Assembly: GCA_022826805.1 (NCBI GenBank)
Contig: JAJDUH010000008.1
Coordinates: 34,032 to 98,031 of the forward strand
From: Candidatus Poribacteria bacterium
GTDB lineage: Bacteria > Poribacteria > WGA-4E > WGA-3G
Length of the DNA stretch: 64,000 nucleotides
Direction of reading: 5' to 3'
A model generated the notes under the pieces. It was not told the DNA's origin, ran no database searches, and saw nothing but the letters and a program-made list of their open reading frames with translations. Shown one piece after another: positions 26,092 to 36,169 of this stretch (positions within the stretch are counted from its first letter, which is position 1; each line of letters starts with the position of its first letter). A program made the position numbers and the translations under genes.

Positions 26092-29000
26092 TTAATCATC
26101 AGCTGGGATAGCAGCACCTAATAAATCTTCGTCTGAAACGGGTTGGAACCTTTGCTCTGGATTTTTTAGGAAGATACGGCGTAGATCCGTCGTGATGGCA
26201 TATAATCCCGGCATCACGAACAACGTCATCAATGTTGCAACGGCGAGTCCGAAAATGATCGTATACGCCATCGGCATCCATATAGGCGACTTGCCACCTA
26301 ACCCGATTGCCATCGGAATGAGTCCGAAAATCGTCGTCACCGTGGTGAGAACAATTGGACGCAATCGGAGACTACTGCCTTTCAGAATAGCGTACCACTT
26401 GTTATACCCCTTTTCTCGGTACTTGTTAATGAAGTCGATAAGAACAATTGAATCGTTCACCACAATCCCCGCGAGTGCAACAATGCCAAACATTGCGACG
26501 ATACTCAGCGTCGCATTGGAAAGGAGGAGGCCAATCATCGCACCGATCATACCGAATGGAACGGCAAACATAATGATAATCGGTTGTATAAACGACTTGA
26601 ATTGGGCACCCAATACAACATAGATAAGCAACAGCCCAACAATGAACAACTTCCACAACTCGGAAAAGGATTCTGTAATTTCATCAAAAACCCCTCGAAA
26701 ATCGAGTTGGTATCCCGGATACAAAGATTCTATACCAGCAAATGCGCTGATGAGCGATTGATTCACTTTAAAGGCAGTCGTCTTTCCTCTATCTACCGAG
26801 GCATAAACCGTAATTGCCCGTTCTCCATCGAATCGATGGACATCTGCGTATCCCTTTTCTACCACGATGTCCGCAACATCCTTGAGTGGAACAATAGCAC
26901 CAGCGGGTGTTGCAATCAAGAGGTTATTAAGTTCAGCAAGATTTGTAAGTGTGTCCTCCTCATATTTGACGATGACATTAATCGCCTCGTCTGCTTCACG
27001 ATAGGTTGTACCTTTAGCACCTTCAATGGCTGTACGCACCGTTTGTGAGACTTGGAACGTGGTTAATCCATATTGATGCGCTTTCTCTGGCTTCAAGTAG
27101 ATACGCAGTTCAGATTTTCCGATGCTGAAGTCATCTCGGATATCGTAAACGCCATCTATCTGAGATAGGGCTGTCTTAAGAACGCCAGCGAGTTCAGTCA
27201 GATTCTCAAATCTCGGTCCTTTTACTTTGACACTCACATCTGCTACTTGTGGTGCACCACCGTCCTGTGTGACGAAACTCAGTCGCTCAATTCCACTAAT
27301 GGTTGTGGTTTTCGTCCGTAGTTCTGCGATGATCTCATCCACACCTCGGGTGCGTTCTTGCTTTGGTGTGAGCTCAACGATTACCTCTCCTAAATTTGAG
27401 CCGTAGGTAACACTTCTTCTTATCAAACCTGACATAAATGTGTGTAAACCGACATTGCTGATGACCGCATCAACTTCAGTTGATGGAAGTCTTTTAGCCA
27501 TCTCTTCAATTTGGACAATCACTTCTGTTGTTTCCTGTATTCCGTAGGAAGGTGGCATCTCGGCTTGGACATAAAATTGTGGGAACTCTTCACCAGGGAA
27601 GAGTTCCCTGTCAAGAACAAAAAATGCCCCAATGCATGCAACCAACCCGAAGAAGAGGACACTACCTACAAACGCATATCGGTGTCGAATGGTTATTTTC
27701 AGGATTCTAACATATCGGTTCCGAATTAATTCAAAAAACATGGCAAACCACACGAAAAAGCCGACAATGCGGACACTGAGGGTGAAACCGCTCGGAGACC
27801 CGGTTCGGAGGTTTTCAAGCCTGCTGCGTCCTGTGCGAATTTTGGTTCTTCCCCATTCAGCGACGTGGGCTGGTAAAATTACGAAGACTTCAAAAAGAGA
27901 TGCTATTAACACCAGAATCGCCATAACCGGCACGATCCGCATAAACTGTCCAGTAACACCAGACATAAACATCAACGGCCCAAAAGCACAGATCGTCGTC
28001 AAGCTTGCTGCCACAACGGGCCAACCGACCTCTTCTGCACCACGAATGGCGGCAACTTTCGGTGATTCACCTGCCTCAATATGCCGGTAGATGTTCTCTA
28101 TGACAACGATAGCATCGTCAACAACGATTCCAACGACTAAAATAAGCCCAAACAAAGAGACACCGCTGAGTGTATAACCAGAGATGGACATAAACCAAAA
28201 CGTTGCCATGAACGCCACTGGTATGCCGAGTGCCGCAAATAGGGCATTCCGCCATCCAATAAAGAGAAGGAGCATTAGCACAACAAGCACTAAACCGAAA
28301 AAGGCATTTGTTTCAAGAATTCCCAATCGTTCTTTGAGAACAACGGAATAGTCATTAACAACCGTCAACTCAGCACCTTCAGGGAGATCTCTTCTCCGAT
28401 TGTCGACTAATTCTCGAAGTTTAGTAACTAATGCAATTGTGTTCCCCTCAGTCTTCTTTTGCACACTCAGGCTAATCGAAGGTTGTCCATCAATTCGCGA
28501 TAGCGTTCTCACCTCCTCGTAGGTGTCAGAAATCGTTGCAACATCTTTCAGACGGAGAAGCGCACCCATCGGCTGAACAGTAATGAGAGTTTCGCCAATA
28601 GTGTCCAAATCCGTGAATTCTCCCATTGTTCGGATCATGAATTCTGTGCCTCCCAGTTCCATTTTGCCGGCTGGGAGATCCAAGTTGTTTGTTCCCAGCG
28701 CGGTAATGACCGCTGAAATTGGGAGTTGATATGCCTTCAATCGATCCGGGTTCACCTCAATCCATATTTCCCTCTCACGGAGACCTGCCATTCGGACAGA
28801 GGCGATGTTTTTAATGTCCGAGATTTCATCTTTGAGATTTTCAGCAATATCTCGCATCTGCATTTCCGCAATGTCTCCACCTACAACAATCGTCAAAATA
28901 GGAAAACCAAATGAGATATCAAATTCTTCGACCCTCGGATCATCCAAAATCTCCTCTGGCAACTCATTTACCTGCTCAACAGCGGTGTGTAGGTTTCCAA

Positions 29001-29322
29001 GTTCCTTGTCAAAATCCCGGTCGCTTATCTCCTCAAAATCGACAAAGATAACAGAACGCCCCTCTGAAGAGGTAGAAAACAATAGGTCAACTTTGTTGAC
29101 GTTCTCCTCAATTGCGTCTTCAATAGGAGCAGTGACAAGTTTTTCGACCTCTTGGGGAGATGCTCCCGGATAGAGTGTTGTCACAACTGCGCTCTGGACT
29201 GAGACTTCTGGGGTGAGTTCCCGTGGTAGGTTTATCCATGCGTACAACCCAAAAATGATGATTATAATCATTAGCATGTTCGCTAAAACAGGGTTGTTTA
29301 CAGATATTTTGGGAATAGACAT
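26092..29322 (-). CDS. RND efflux transporter, HAE-1/AcrB-like (copy 1)
   Basis: A 1076-residue inner-membrane proton-driven pump. The TM4 proton-relay pair is in GIVVDDAIVVIENIYRHIE. The paired halves each have a large periplasmic loop (two porter segments with LYPGASPQEVEKLVTAPIE and SISLSVQKKTEGNTIALV) and a 5-TM bundle (LLLFIGWRNALFAALGIPVAFM, and LIYVVLGAQFKSFIQPIIIM in the second half). Full length. No membrane-fusion or outer-membrane partner is encoded nearby. It is strongly similar to the gene immediately upstream, so the two are a tandem duplication. The start ATG lies in a region without a clear Shine-Dalgarno. Cargo unknown. Confidence 0.95.
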   Translation of the reverse strand: MSIPKISVNNPVLANMLMIIIIIFGLYAWINLPRELTPEVSVQSAVVTTLYPGASPQEVEKLVTAPIEDAIEENVNKVDLLFSTSSEGRSVIFVDFEEISDRDFDKELGNLHTAVEQVNELPEEILDDPRVEEFDISFGFPILTIVVGGDIAEMQMRDIAENLKDEISDIKNIASVRMAGLREREIWIEVNPDRLKAYQLPISAVITALGTNNLDLPAGKMELGGTEFMIRTMGEFTDLDTIGETLITVQPMGALLRLKDVATISDTYEEVRTLSRIDGQPSISLSVQKKTEGNTIALVTKLRELVDNRRRDLPEGAELTVVNDYSVVLKERLGILETNAFFGLVLVVLMLLLFIGWRNALFAALGIPVAFMATFWFMSISGYTLSGVSLFGLILVVGIVVDDAIVVIENIYRHIEAGESPKVAAIRGAEEVGWPVVAASLTTICAFGPLMFMSGVTGQFMRIVPVMAILVLIASLFEVFVILPAHVAEWGRTKIRTGRSRLENLRTGSPSGFTLSVRIVGFFVWFAMFFELIRNRYVRILKITIRHRYAFVGSVLFFGLVACIGAFFVLDRELFPGEEFPQFYVQAEMPPSYGIQETTEVIVQIEEMAKRLPSTEVDAVISNVGLHTFMSGLIRRSVTYGSNLGEVIVELTPKQERTRGVDEIIAELRTKTTTISGIERLSFVTQDGGAPQVADVSVKVKGPRFENLTELAGVLKTALSQIDGVYDIRDDFSIGKSELRIYLKPEKAHQYGLTTFQVSQTVRTAIEGAKGTTYREADEAINVIVKYEEDTLTNLAELNNLLIATPAGAIVPLKDVADIVVEKGYADVHRFDGERAITVYASVDRGKTTAFKVNQSLISAFAGIESLYPGYQLDFRGVFDEITESFSELWKLFIVGLLLIYVVLGAQFKSFIQPIIIMFAVPFGMIGAMIGLLLSNATLSIVAMFGIVALAGIVVNDSIVLIDFINKYREKGYNKWYAILKGSSLRLRPIVLTTVTTIFGLIPMAIGLGGKSPIWMPMAYTIIFGLAVATLMTLFVMPGLYAITTDLRRIFLKNPEQRFQPVSDEDLLGAAIPADD

Positions 29323-29405
29323 GATGATAGAATTTAGGGGTGTAGGGGTGCTGAGTGATTGGGTTTACACTGCGGGTTTTCGTTTTAAACGGTTGAAAAC
29401 CGTGT

Positions 29406-29431
29406 AGAGTGAGGTCCGAGGACCACACTCT
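29406..29431. terminator. Hairpin between the tandem RND genes
   Basis: AGAGTG-A-GGTCC, loop GA, GGACC-A-CACTCT (one A-A mismatch). It lies just after the 3' end of the upstream RND gene (minus strand). No T-run follows, so it is a weak terminator or an mRNA stabiliser. Confidence 0.35.
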
Positions 29432-29447
29432 ATCACCTTATTTCAAT

Positions 29448-32400
29448 TTAATCATCAGCTGGGACCGCATCACCCAACAGCTCATCCGCTGAAACGGTTT
29501 GGAAACGTTCCTCTGGATTTTTCAGGAAGACACTTCGTAGATCCGTTACAATTGCGTATAGAGCAGGCATCACGAACAGGGTCATTGTGGTTGCAAGCGC
29601 GAGTCCAAAGATAATTGTATACGCCATCGGCATCCAGATCGGTGATTTGCCACCCAAACCGATTGCCATTGGAATGAGACCGAAAATCGTCGTCAGTGAA
29701 GTGAGAATGATTGGACGCAATCGGATACTCCCGCCTTTTAGGATCGCATACCATTTGTTATAGCCACGCTCCCGATACTTGTTGATGAAGTCGATAAGGA
29801 CAATCGAATCATTCACCACAATTCCGGAGAGTGCGACGATCCCAAACATGGCGACCATGCTAAGTGTCGCATCGGCAAGGAACAACCCAACCATCGCCCC
29901 TATCATCCCGAAGGGGACAGCAAGCATAATGATAATCGGTTGTAGAAACGATTTGAATTGCGCCCCTAACACGACATAGATCAACAACAGCCCGACGATG
30001 AACAGTTTCCATAATTCGGAAAAGGACTCTATAATCTCATCGAAAAGCCCTCTAAAATCGAGTTGGTATCCGGGATACAGGGATCCAACATCGGCGAACG
30101 TGCCGATTAACGCCTGAGTTGCCGCAAAAGGCGTTGTTTTTGCCCTATCTACGGATGCATAAACTGTAATCGCCCGTTCACCGTCAAATCGACGGATGTC
30201 AGAATAGCCTTTTTCCTCTGTGATATCGGCGACATCCTTGAGGGGAACGATAGCACCGGTAGGGGTCGTAATCAACAGATTATTCAGTTCAGCAAGATTT
30301 CCGAGCGTCCCTTCCTCGTATTTGACGATGACATCAATCGCCTCATCTGCTTCACGATAGGTTGTCGCTTTGGCCCCCTCAATAGCGGTGCGCACTGTTT
30401 GCGCAACTTGGAATGTGGTTAATCCGTATTGATGTGCTTTCTCCGGTTTTAGGTAGATACGAAGTTCGGATTTCCCCGTGCGAAAGTCATCACGAATGTC
30501 GTAGACACCGTCCATCTGCGAGAGTGATGCTTTAAGGGTATCAGCGAGTCCTGTAAGTTGCTCAAATCTCGCCCCCTTCACCTTGACTTCAACATCCTCC
30601 CCTTGTGGCGGACCGCCTTCTTGCGTAATGAAATTCAACTCTTCTATACCACTAATCGTTGTGGTTTTCGTCCGCAGTTCTGCGATGATGTCATCTACCC
30701 CCCGCGTGCGCTCCTGTTTTGGTGTGAGTTCAACAATAACCTCTCCAAAATTGGATCCATAGGTAACACCTTCCATTATAGCCCCGGTCGGCGTGTGTAA
30801 CCCAACGTTGCTGACGATTGCAGCGACTTCACTTGATGGAAGTGTTTTAGCGGCTTCTTCAATCTGGGCTATTACGTTAGTCGTTTCTTGGATGCCATAG
30901 GAGGGCGGCATTTCGGCTTTGACGTAAAATTGTGGGAAATCCTCTCCGGGGAAGAGCTCCTTATCAAGTATCACGAACGCACTAATACATACAACCGAGC
31001 CGATCAAGAGAACACATCCGACAAACGCATATCGGTATCGTATCGTTTTCTTCAGGACTCTCACATATCGGTTTCGGATGAGGTCAAAAACCGTACCGAA
31101 CCATGCCAAAAAGCCGACGATGTAGGCAGTTAAGGCAAAAGTATTCCGAGATCGAGTTCGGAGGGGCTCAAGTCTGCTGCGCCCCGTCCTGGGTTTGGGT
31201 CTTCCCCATTCAGAGACGTGCGCTGGCAAAATGACGAACACTTCAAAGAGAGAAGCCACCAGAACAAGGATTGCCATAATCGGCACGACCCGCATAAACT
31301 GTCCAGGAACACCAGACATGAACATCAACGGACCAAAAGCACAGATCGTCGTCAAACTTGCTGCCAGAACTGGCCAGCCAACCTCTTCTGCGCCGCGAAT
31401 GGCGGCAACTTTTGGAGGTTCACCTGCCTCAATATGCCGGTAGATATTCTCCACAACAACAATAGCATCATCTACAACAATCCCTACGACTAAAATAAGT
31501 CCAAACAAGGAAACACCACTGAGTGAGTAGCCACCTACAGACATGAACCAAAACGTTGCCATGAACGCAACTGGTATGCCGAGTGCCGCAAACATAGCGT
31601 TACGCCATCCGATAAAGAGAAGAAGCATCAACACAACAAGTATCAACCCGAAAAGCGCATTTGTTTCCAGAATGCCTAACCGCTCTTTTAAAATAACAGA
31701 GTAGTCGTTAACCGCTGTTAATTCGGCACCTTCAGGCAGGTCCTTTTTCCATTCTTTAACCAATTCCCGGAGTTCGGCAACTAACGCGATCGTGTTGCCC
31801 TCAGTCTTTTTTTGCACACTCAGGCTGATAGAGGGTTCTCCACTAATTCGGGATAGAGTTCTCGCTTCTTCGTAGGTGTCCGAAACAGTCGCAACATCCT
31901 TGAGTCGGAGCGGGGTCCCTGTCGGTTGAACAGCAATGATGGTTTCACCAATTGTATCTGGATTGGGGAATTCACCCATCGTTCGCACCATGAATTCTGT
32001 ATTGCCGAGTTCCATTGTGCCAGCTGGTAGATTCAAGTTACTGGCACCGATTGCAGTAACAACAGAGGCAATGGGAATCTGATATGCTTTCAACCGATTT
32101 GGATCCAGCTCAACCCAGATTTCTCTTTCACGGAGACCTGCTATCCGGACAGATGCGATGTTTTTAATATCCAATATTTCGTCTTTGAGATTCTCAGCAA
32201 TATCTCGCATCTGTCTTTCTGAGATATCCCCACTCACAACGATTGTTAGCATAGGGAAACCGGATGAGATATCAAGTTCTTCGACCCTTGGATCGTCTAA
32301 AATCTCCTCTGGCAATTCATTTACACCTTCAACAGCAGTGCGGAGATTTTCAACTTCCTTGTCATAATCTCGGTCACTCATCTCTTCAAAGTCAACAGAG

Positions 32401-32675
32401 ATGACGGACCGCCCCTCTGAAGAGGTAGAAAACAGCAGATTGATTTTGCTGACATTTTCCTCAATAGCGTCTTCAATGGGGGCAGTAACGAGTTTTTCAA
32501 CTTCTTCCGGCGAGGCTCCCGGATAGAGTGTTGTCACCGTCGCACTCTGTAATGCGATTTCTGGTGTGAGTTCTCGGGGTAGGTTTATCCATGCATACAC
32601 CCCAAAAGCGATGATTATAATCATTAGCATATTTGCCAAAACAGGGTTATTCACGGATATTTTAGGAATGGACAT
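29448..32675 (-). CDS. RND efflux transporter, HAE-1/AcrB-like (copy 2)
   Basis: A 1075-residue pump with the same plan as its downstream neighbour: N-terminal MSIPKISVNNPVLANMLMII, the TM4 GIVVDDAIVVVENIYRHIE pair, and the C-terminal bundle ending GLALATTMTLFVMPALYAI. By eye, long blocks are identical to copy 1, and differences are concentrated in the periplasmic porter segments and TM8-9. This is what one expects if the two copies keep the same energy coupling but differ in cargo. No MFP/TolC partners are visible. The start has AAGGAG 13 nt upstream, which is long. 125 nt separates the two genes. Confidence 0.95.
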   Translation of the reverse strand: MSIPKISVNNPVLANMLMIIIIAFGVYAWINLPRELTPEIALQSATVTTLYPGASPEEVEKLVTAPIEDAIEENVSKINLLFSTSSEGRSVISVDFEEMSDRDYDKEVENLRTAVEGVNELPEEILDDPRVEELDISSGFPMLTIVVSGDISERQMRDIAENLKDEILDIKNIASVRIAGLREREIWVELDPNRLKAYQIPIASVVTAIGASNLNLPAGTMELGNTEFMVRTMGEFPNPDTIGETIIAVQPTGTPLRLKDVATVSDTYEEARTLSRISGEPSISLSVQKKTEGNTIALVAELRELVKEWKKDLPEGAELTAVNDYSVILKERLGILETNALFGLILVVLMLLLFIGWRNAMFAALGIPVAFMATFWFMSVGGYSLSGVSLFGLILVVGIVVDDAIVVVENIYRHIEAGEPPKVAAIRGAEEVGWPVLAASLTTICAFGPLMFMSGVPGQFMRVVPIMAILVLVASLFEVFVILPAHVSEWGRPKPRTGRSRLEPLRTRSRNTFALTAYIVGFLAWFGTVFDLIRNRYVRVLKKTIRYRYAFVGCVLLIGSVVCISAFVILDKELFPGEDFPQFYVKAEMPPSYGIQETTNVIAQIEEAAKTLPSSEVAAIVSNVGLHTPTGAIMEGVTYGSNFGEVIVELTPKQERTRGVDDIIAELRTKTTTISGIEELNFITQEGGPPQGEDVEVKVKGARFEQLTGLADTLKASLSQMDGVYDIRDDFRTGKSELRIYLKPEKAHQYGLTTFQVAQTVRTAIEGAKATTYREADEAIDVIVKYEEGTLGNLAELNNLLITTPTGAIVPLKDVADITEEKGYSDIRRFDGERAITVYASVDRAKTTPFAATQALIGTFADVGSLYPGYQLDFRGLFDEIIESFSELWKLFIVGLLLIYVVLGAQFKSFLQPIIIMLAVPFGMIGAMVGLFLADATLSMVAMFGIVALSGIVVNDSIVLIDFINKYRERGYNKWYAILKGGSIRLRPIILTSLTTIFGLIPMAIGLGGKSPIWMPMAYTIIFGLALATTMTLFVMPALYAIVTDLRSVFLKNPEERFQTVSADELLGDAVPADD

Positions 32676-32861
32676 GGCGGTAGAATTTCTCCTTACGCTT
32701 TGGCTTTATATTCCGTAAGCCTATTAAATGTTGTCTTTTGAAACGATACGGTCTTGATTAAGAAGTGGTATTGGGGTAGTGCATTTACCACCCCATTTTA
32801 AATCTGTTGGTGTGTTAGACGGATTCCTTCTCTTTCTACAGGAAACCCAGTCTATCCAAGA

Positions 32862-33602
32862 TTATCGACTCGCTTTAAGCGTACTCCATGTTGTCGTTAA
32901 TTTGCCATTTGGAGCAACTTCCAAGGGTTCAATTCCTTCGCCTTCAATGGAGAGTGTGTCAACCAGAAAAGTGACTGTTTGGCCTCCCCAACTGTTCATG
33001 AATCCGATCCCGACACGCTCTACATCAAACTTGTGGTTCCACGTTTTGTTGCCAGAGAGGGTCCAGTCATCCTTTTCGCTTTCACGGTAGTAGCCAGAGA
33101 ACAGATCGTCCTCTTTGACGATCTTGAGGTGAAGTGGGACATCAAATCCGGTCTGGAAGTGTCCTTTGTCTTGCCAATTGGCTTCAACCATACTACCGAT
33201 CAGCGTTTTCTGCGGTTGATTGGCTTCGCCACCAAATAACAAGCAGGCGTAGTTCAAATCGTCATCACTATAGAGAAAAATGCCAATCCAAGAATCGGCA
33301 GGTTTATCTGGCTCAGTGGTAAAAATCCCGCTGACCGTTATATTCTTAGCTGCGGTTTTTGGAATTTCCCGTTCAAGCATAGGTTTGTCTGGCGTCGTAT
33401 GCCCCCATCCACCGTTTGGATTGGTCATCTGTAAGAAGCCGTCTTTGACTTCATAGGTTGTAACTTTGTCACGATAGTCGCGAAATTCCCAGCCTTCAAC
33501 GAGTTCGTCGCCATCAAACGGATCTGTCCATACACCAGCAGACCCTACTGCAATAAAACCGAACATTAAGGCACCGCAGATCAGAATCATAGACATTTTC
33601 AT
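32862..33602 (-). CDS. Secreted beta-sandwich (DUF1080/LamG-like) protein
   Basis: A 246-residue protein with a signal peptide (MKMSMILICGALMFGFIAVGSAG) followed by a concanavalin-like beta-sandwich: WTDPFDGDELVEGWEFRDYRD, YEVKDGFLQMTNPNGG, KNITVSGIFTTEP and DVPLHLKIVKEDDLFSGYYR. This is the architecture of DUF1080 and other lectin/glucanase-like domains common in such genomes. It may bind or cleave glycans; no catalytic motif was confirmed. ATG 33602 has an excellent AAAGGAGG 8 nt upstream, so the longer frame to 33713 is rejected. The gene stands alone. Confidence 0.7.
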   Translation of the reverse strand: MKMSMILICGALMFGFIAVGSAGVWTDPFDGDELVEGWEFRDYRDKVTTYEVKDGFLQMTNPNGGWGHTTPDKPMLEREIPKTAAKNITVSGIFTTEPDKPADSWIGIFLYSDDDLNYACLLFGGEANQPQKTLIGSMVEANWQDKGHFQTGFDVPLHLKIVKEDDLFSGYYRESEKDDWTLSGNKTWNHKFDVERVGIGFMNSWGGQTVTFLVDTLSIEGEGIEPLEVAPNGKLTTTWSTLKASR

Positions 33603-33672
33603 AGCTAGTCCTCCTTTTAGAAGTATAACTATTATAGCATGTGGGAAGGTGTTACCACAAGGAAATCCCAAA

Positions 33673-33741
33673 TTATAGATTTGCTTTGAGGCTCCATGCG
33701 ATCGCCCAGGCAATTCCTAAAACTAAGATCAATTTTCACAT
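33673..33741 (-). pseudogene. Broken small hydrophobic peptide
   Basis: An AAAGGAG with ideal 6-nt spacing precedes ATG at 33739-33741. The second codon is TGA, and the frame then continues KLILVLGIAWAIAWSLKANL to TAA at 33673-33675. This is a plausible one-TM peptide with a stop at codon 2. A GTG one base later opens another 35-codon frame with no hydrophobic segment. It may be a pseudogene, a leader or chance. The rest of 33603-34069 has no recognisable gene. Confidence 0.3.
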
Positions 33742-34000
33742 CTGCGTCTCCTTTATCTACTTTGGATCGTTGGGTTTCGCTTATCTATCCTCCCAATACA
33801 ATAAGCACTGGAAGGTGGAATCCTCCATATAAACAAGGTGATCTTGTTTCTTCCCGCTTAACCCAACCTACGTTTTCGGAAAGGTTTCCTCAATAAACAG
33901 CTGAATTTTGGTAAGTGATATGGATTTTATAATTATAACATGTTGTATAAGACTCTAACAGATAAAGAAATATTTTTGAAACCACCTGTTATATTTCTAA

Positions 34001-34030
34001 TTGGACATTGAACAAAAATTGTGGTAAACT
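34001..34030 (+). promoter_or_regulatory. Candidate sigma-70 promoter for glcD
   Basis: TTGGAC at 34001-34006 and TAAACT at 34025-34030 are separated by 18 nt, 40 nt before the ATG. The match to consensus is moderate. Confidence 0.4.
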
Positions 34031-34069
34031 AAGTACAACTATAAATTGCCCTTGGGAAGGATATAGAAT

Positions 34070-35503
34070 ATGGACCAAAAAGAACAACTTGTTGCTGACC
34101 TTTCTACGCTTCTGGGTCCTAGAAATGTTCTAACGGATGCGACTGCCTTATCGGTATATGAATGCGATGCCGCCCCGTCTTTCAAGGCGATGCCAGATGT
34201 TGTTGTTTTCGCAGATACAGCGCAGCAAGTATCGGACATTGTAAAGTTGGCGAACAAATACAGTGTCCCCTTTATCGCTCGTGGCGGCGGCACTGGTTTG
34301 AGCGGTGGTATGCTTTCTGTCCAAGGTGGGATTATTATTGCTCTGAATCGCATGGATCGTATCTTGGAGATAGATCTTGAAAACGAGCGAGCAGTGATTG
34401 AACCTGGGGTCGTGAATCTCTTGTTGACGGAGGCGGTGGAAAAAAGAGGTTACCACTACGCGCCTGATCCGTCGAGCCAGAAGGCATGTACAATAGGTGG
34501 AAATATCGCCGAAAACTCTGGCGGACCGCATACTTTGAAGTATGGTGTCACATCCGACCATGTACTTGGACTGGAAGTCGTCTTACCCGATGGCGAGATA
34601 ATTGAATTGGGCGGCAGCGTTGAAGAAGCAATCGGCTACGATCTCCGCGGTGTGATGGTCGGTTCTGAAGGTACATTCGGGATAGTCACCAAAGCTACCG
34701 TACGTCTTACTCGTAATCCGCAAGCATACCAAACAGCACTTGCTGTCTTTGAAACGATGGACGATGCCTCAAACGCCGTGTCAACTATTATCGGTGAGGG
34801 TATTATTCCTGCGGCACTTGAGATGATGGACAGCCTCGTCATTCGTGCTTTGGAAGAGGCTTTCCATTTTGGTTTTCCACTTGATGCCGAAGCCATCTTG
34901 ATTGTGGAACTTGACGGTATTCAGGCAGGCATGCAGAATCAAACAGACCAGATTTTAGAGATATTCAAGCAGCATAACGCGCGGGATGTAAGCTATGCCA
35001 AAAATGAAGGGGAGCGGCAGCAACTCTGGAAGGCGCGAAAAAGTGCTTTTGGCTCATTCGGACGACTTGCACCGAATTATATCACCCAAGATGGCGTTGT
35101 CCCGAGGACAACACTACCAAAGGTTTTACGGCGTATCTCTGAAATCTCTGAAAAATATCAGATTCCGATTGCGAATGTGTTTCACGCTGGAGACGGGAAT
35201 ATACATCCTATTGTTCTCTTTAACGAACGCGATGCCGACCAGTGCGAACGCGTAGAACATGTCAACAAGGAAATTCTGACAGTTTGCGCTGAAGTTGGTG
35301 GTACAATCACCGGCGAGCACGGTATCGGTGTTGAAAAGATGGATTACATGCCCCTGATCTTTAGTCCTGCAGATCTGCAAGTAATGGCGACAGTTAAAGG
35401 TATTTTTAATCCAACCGGGCTTTGCAATCCTGGGAAGATATTCCCGACAGCTGAATCCTACGCGAAACTCGGTCTGCCATCCGATGCAGTGGAGAACTTT
35501 TAA
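34070..35503 (+). CDS. glcD: Glycolate oxidase subunit GlcD, FAD-linked
   Basis: A 477-residue FAD-binding oxidase of the PCMH/VAO family. The FAD pyrophosphate segment PFIARGGGTGLSGGML is at about 75-90, and PDPSSQKACTIGGNIAENSGG follows. The C-terminal region has FHAGDGNIHP, TGEHGIGVEK and the CNPGKIFP end typical of GlcD and D-lactate dehydrogenases. It would oxidise glycolate or D-lactate as the catalytic subunit with GlcE and GlcF. A glcE-like gene lies 667 nt downstream, and no glcF (Fe-S subunit) is in view. The start has GGAAGG about 10 nt upstream. Substrate specificity is inferred. Confidence 0.88.
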   Translation: MDQKEQLVADLSTLLGPRNVLTDATALSVYECDAAPSFKAMPDVVVFADTAQQVSDIVKLANKYSVPFIARGGGTGLSGGMLSVQGGIIIALNRMDRILEIDLENERAVIEPGVVNLLLTEAVEKRGYHYAPDPSSQKACTIGGNIAENSGGPHTLKYGVTSDHVLGLEVVLPDGEIIELGGSVEEAIGYDLRGVMVGSEGTFGIVTKATVRLTRNPQAYQTALAVFETMDDASNAVSTIIGEGIIPAALEMMDSLVIRALEEAFHFGFPLDAEAILIVELDGIQAGMQNQTDQILEIFKQHNARDVSYAKNEGERQQLWKARKSAFGSFGRLAPNYITQDGVVPRTTLPKVLRRISEISEKYQIPIANVFHAGDGNIHPIVLFNERDADQCERVEHVNKEILTVCAEVGGTITGEHGIGVEKMDYMPLIFSPADLQVMATVKGIFNPTGLCNPGKIFPTAESYAKLGLPSDAVENF

Positions 35504-35830
35504 ATGAAAACCTATTCCAAAAACGCTGTTATCAGCACCATTCGGGATATGCTCCAAGATGTTACTGAAGTTGAATCTATTGAACATCTGGGCGGCAATG
35601 AATTTACAGTCCGCATTATTATTAGTGAAGCAGACAAGATACCGGTTATCCCTACCCGAAGTTACGAACGCTTTATTGACACTTTTGCTTCCACTTTAGG
35701 ACATAAATTTGACTCCGAGGGCAGCATGTCAAGCACTGGTGACAAGATGGAATACCTTGATAGTAGGTCAGGGGAGTACTGGACGAGACAGATTCATTTC
35801 AGTCTTGACCAGATTAATGTGGAGGGATAG
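35504..35830 (+). CDS. Unknown small protein between glcD and glcE
   Basis: A 108-residue soluble protein with no recognised family. It starts directly after the glcD stop codon (no gap), so the two are co-translated. Its sequence is mixed alpha/beta (TIRDMLQDVTEVESIEHLGGNE, FTVRIIISEADKIPVI), with no Cys and no membrane segment. Being locked into the glcD transcript suggests an accessory role, or that it belongs with the next small gene. Function unknown. Confidence 0.65.
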   Translation: MKTYSKNAVISTIRDMLQDVTEVESIEHLGGNEFTVRIIISEADKIPVIPTRSYERFIDTFASTLGHKFDSEGSMSSTGDKMEYLDSRSGEYWTRQIHFSLDQINVEG

Positions 35831-35834
35831 GTGA

Positions 35835-36080
35835 GTGATAGAGACAAGTGTCATAGCTGCCTTACTTGCAGCTAGGGTCCCTGTATTACTTGGTATCGTG
35901 GGCGGCATCATCTGGATTGTTCGAGAATTTGGTAAAGTGAACGCGCGGCTAGCTTTGCTTGAACGGAGTGTGAAACATTTGGAAGATTTTTCCATTTACC
36001 AAGCCCCTGTTCAACCAGATCAAGTTGAAAAGATAGAAGGATTTGAGATAAGAATCCTTAGTAAGAAGTCTGAGGCATAG
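35835..36080 (+). CDS. Small single-pass membrane protein
   Basis: An 81-residue protein starting at GTG 35835, with GGAGGG 8 nt upstream. There is one hydrophobic segment at about 5-28 (SVIAALLAARVPVLLGIVGGIIWIV), then a charged heptad-like helix (LALLERSVKHLEDF) and a tail. The stop of the previous gene is 4 nt away, so it is in the same operon. It could dock the neighbouring soluble protein to the membrane; this is inferred from order only. Confidence 0.6.
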   Translation: MIETSVIAALLAARVPVLLGIVGGIIWIVREFGKVNARLALLERSVKHLEDFSIYQAPVQPDQVEKIEGFEIRILSKKSEA

Positions 36081-36169
36081 ATTTTCAAGATAAATTTGAC
36101 AGTAGACAATACCTTCTACCGATTGATCTTTAGAACGATTTTATAATAACGACTGAGAAAGAAAAACAG

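Noticed and set aside
26192..29428. Plus-strand frames opposite the RND genes
   Set aside because: These are antisense shadows of strongly coding minus-strand genes and show no family resemblance.
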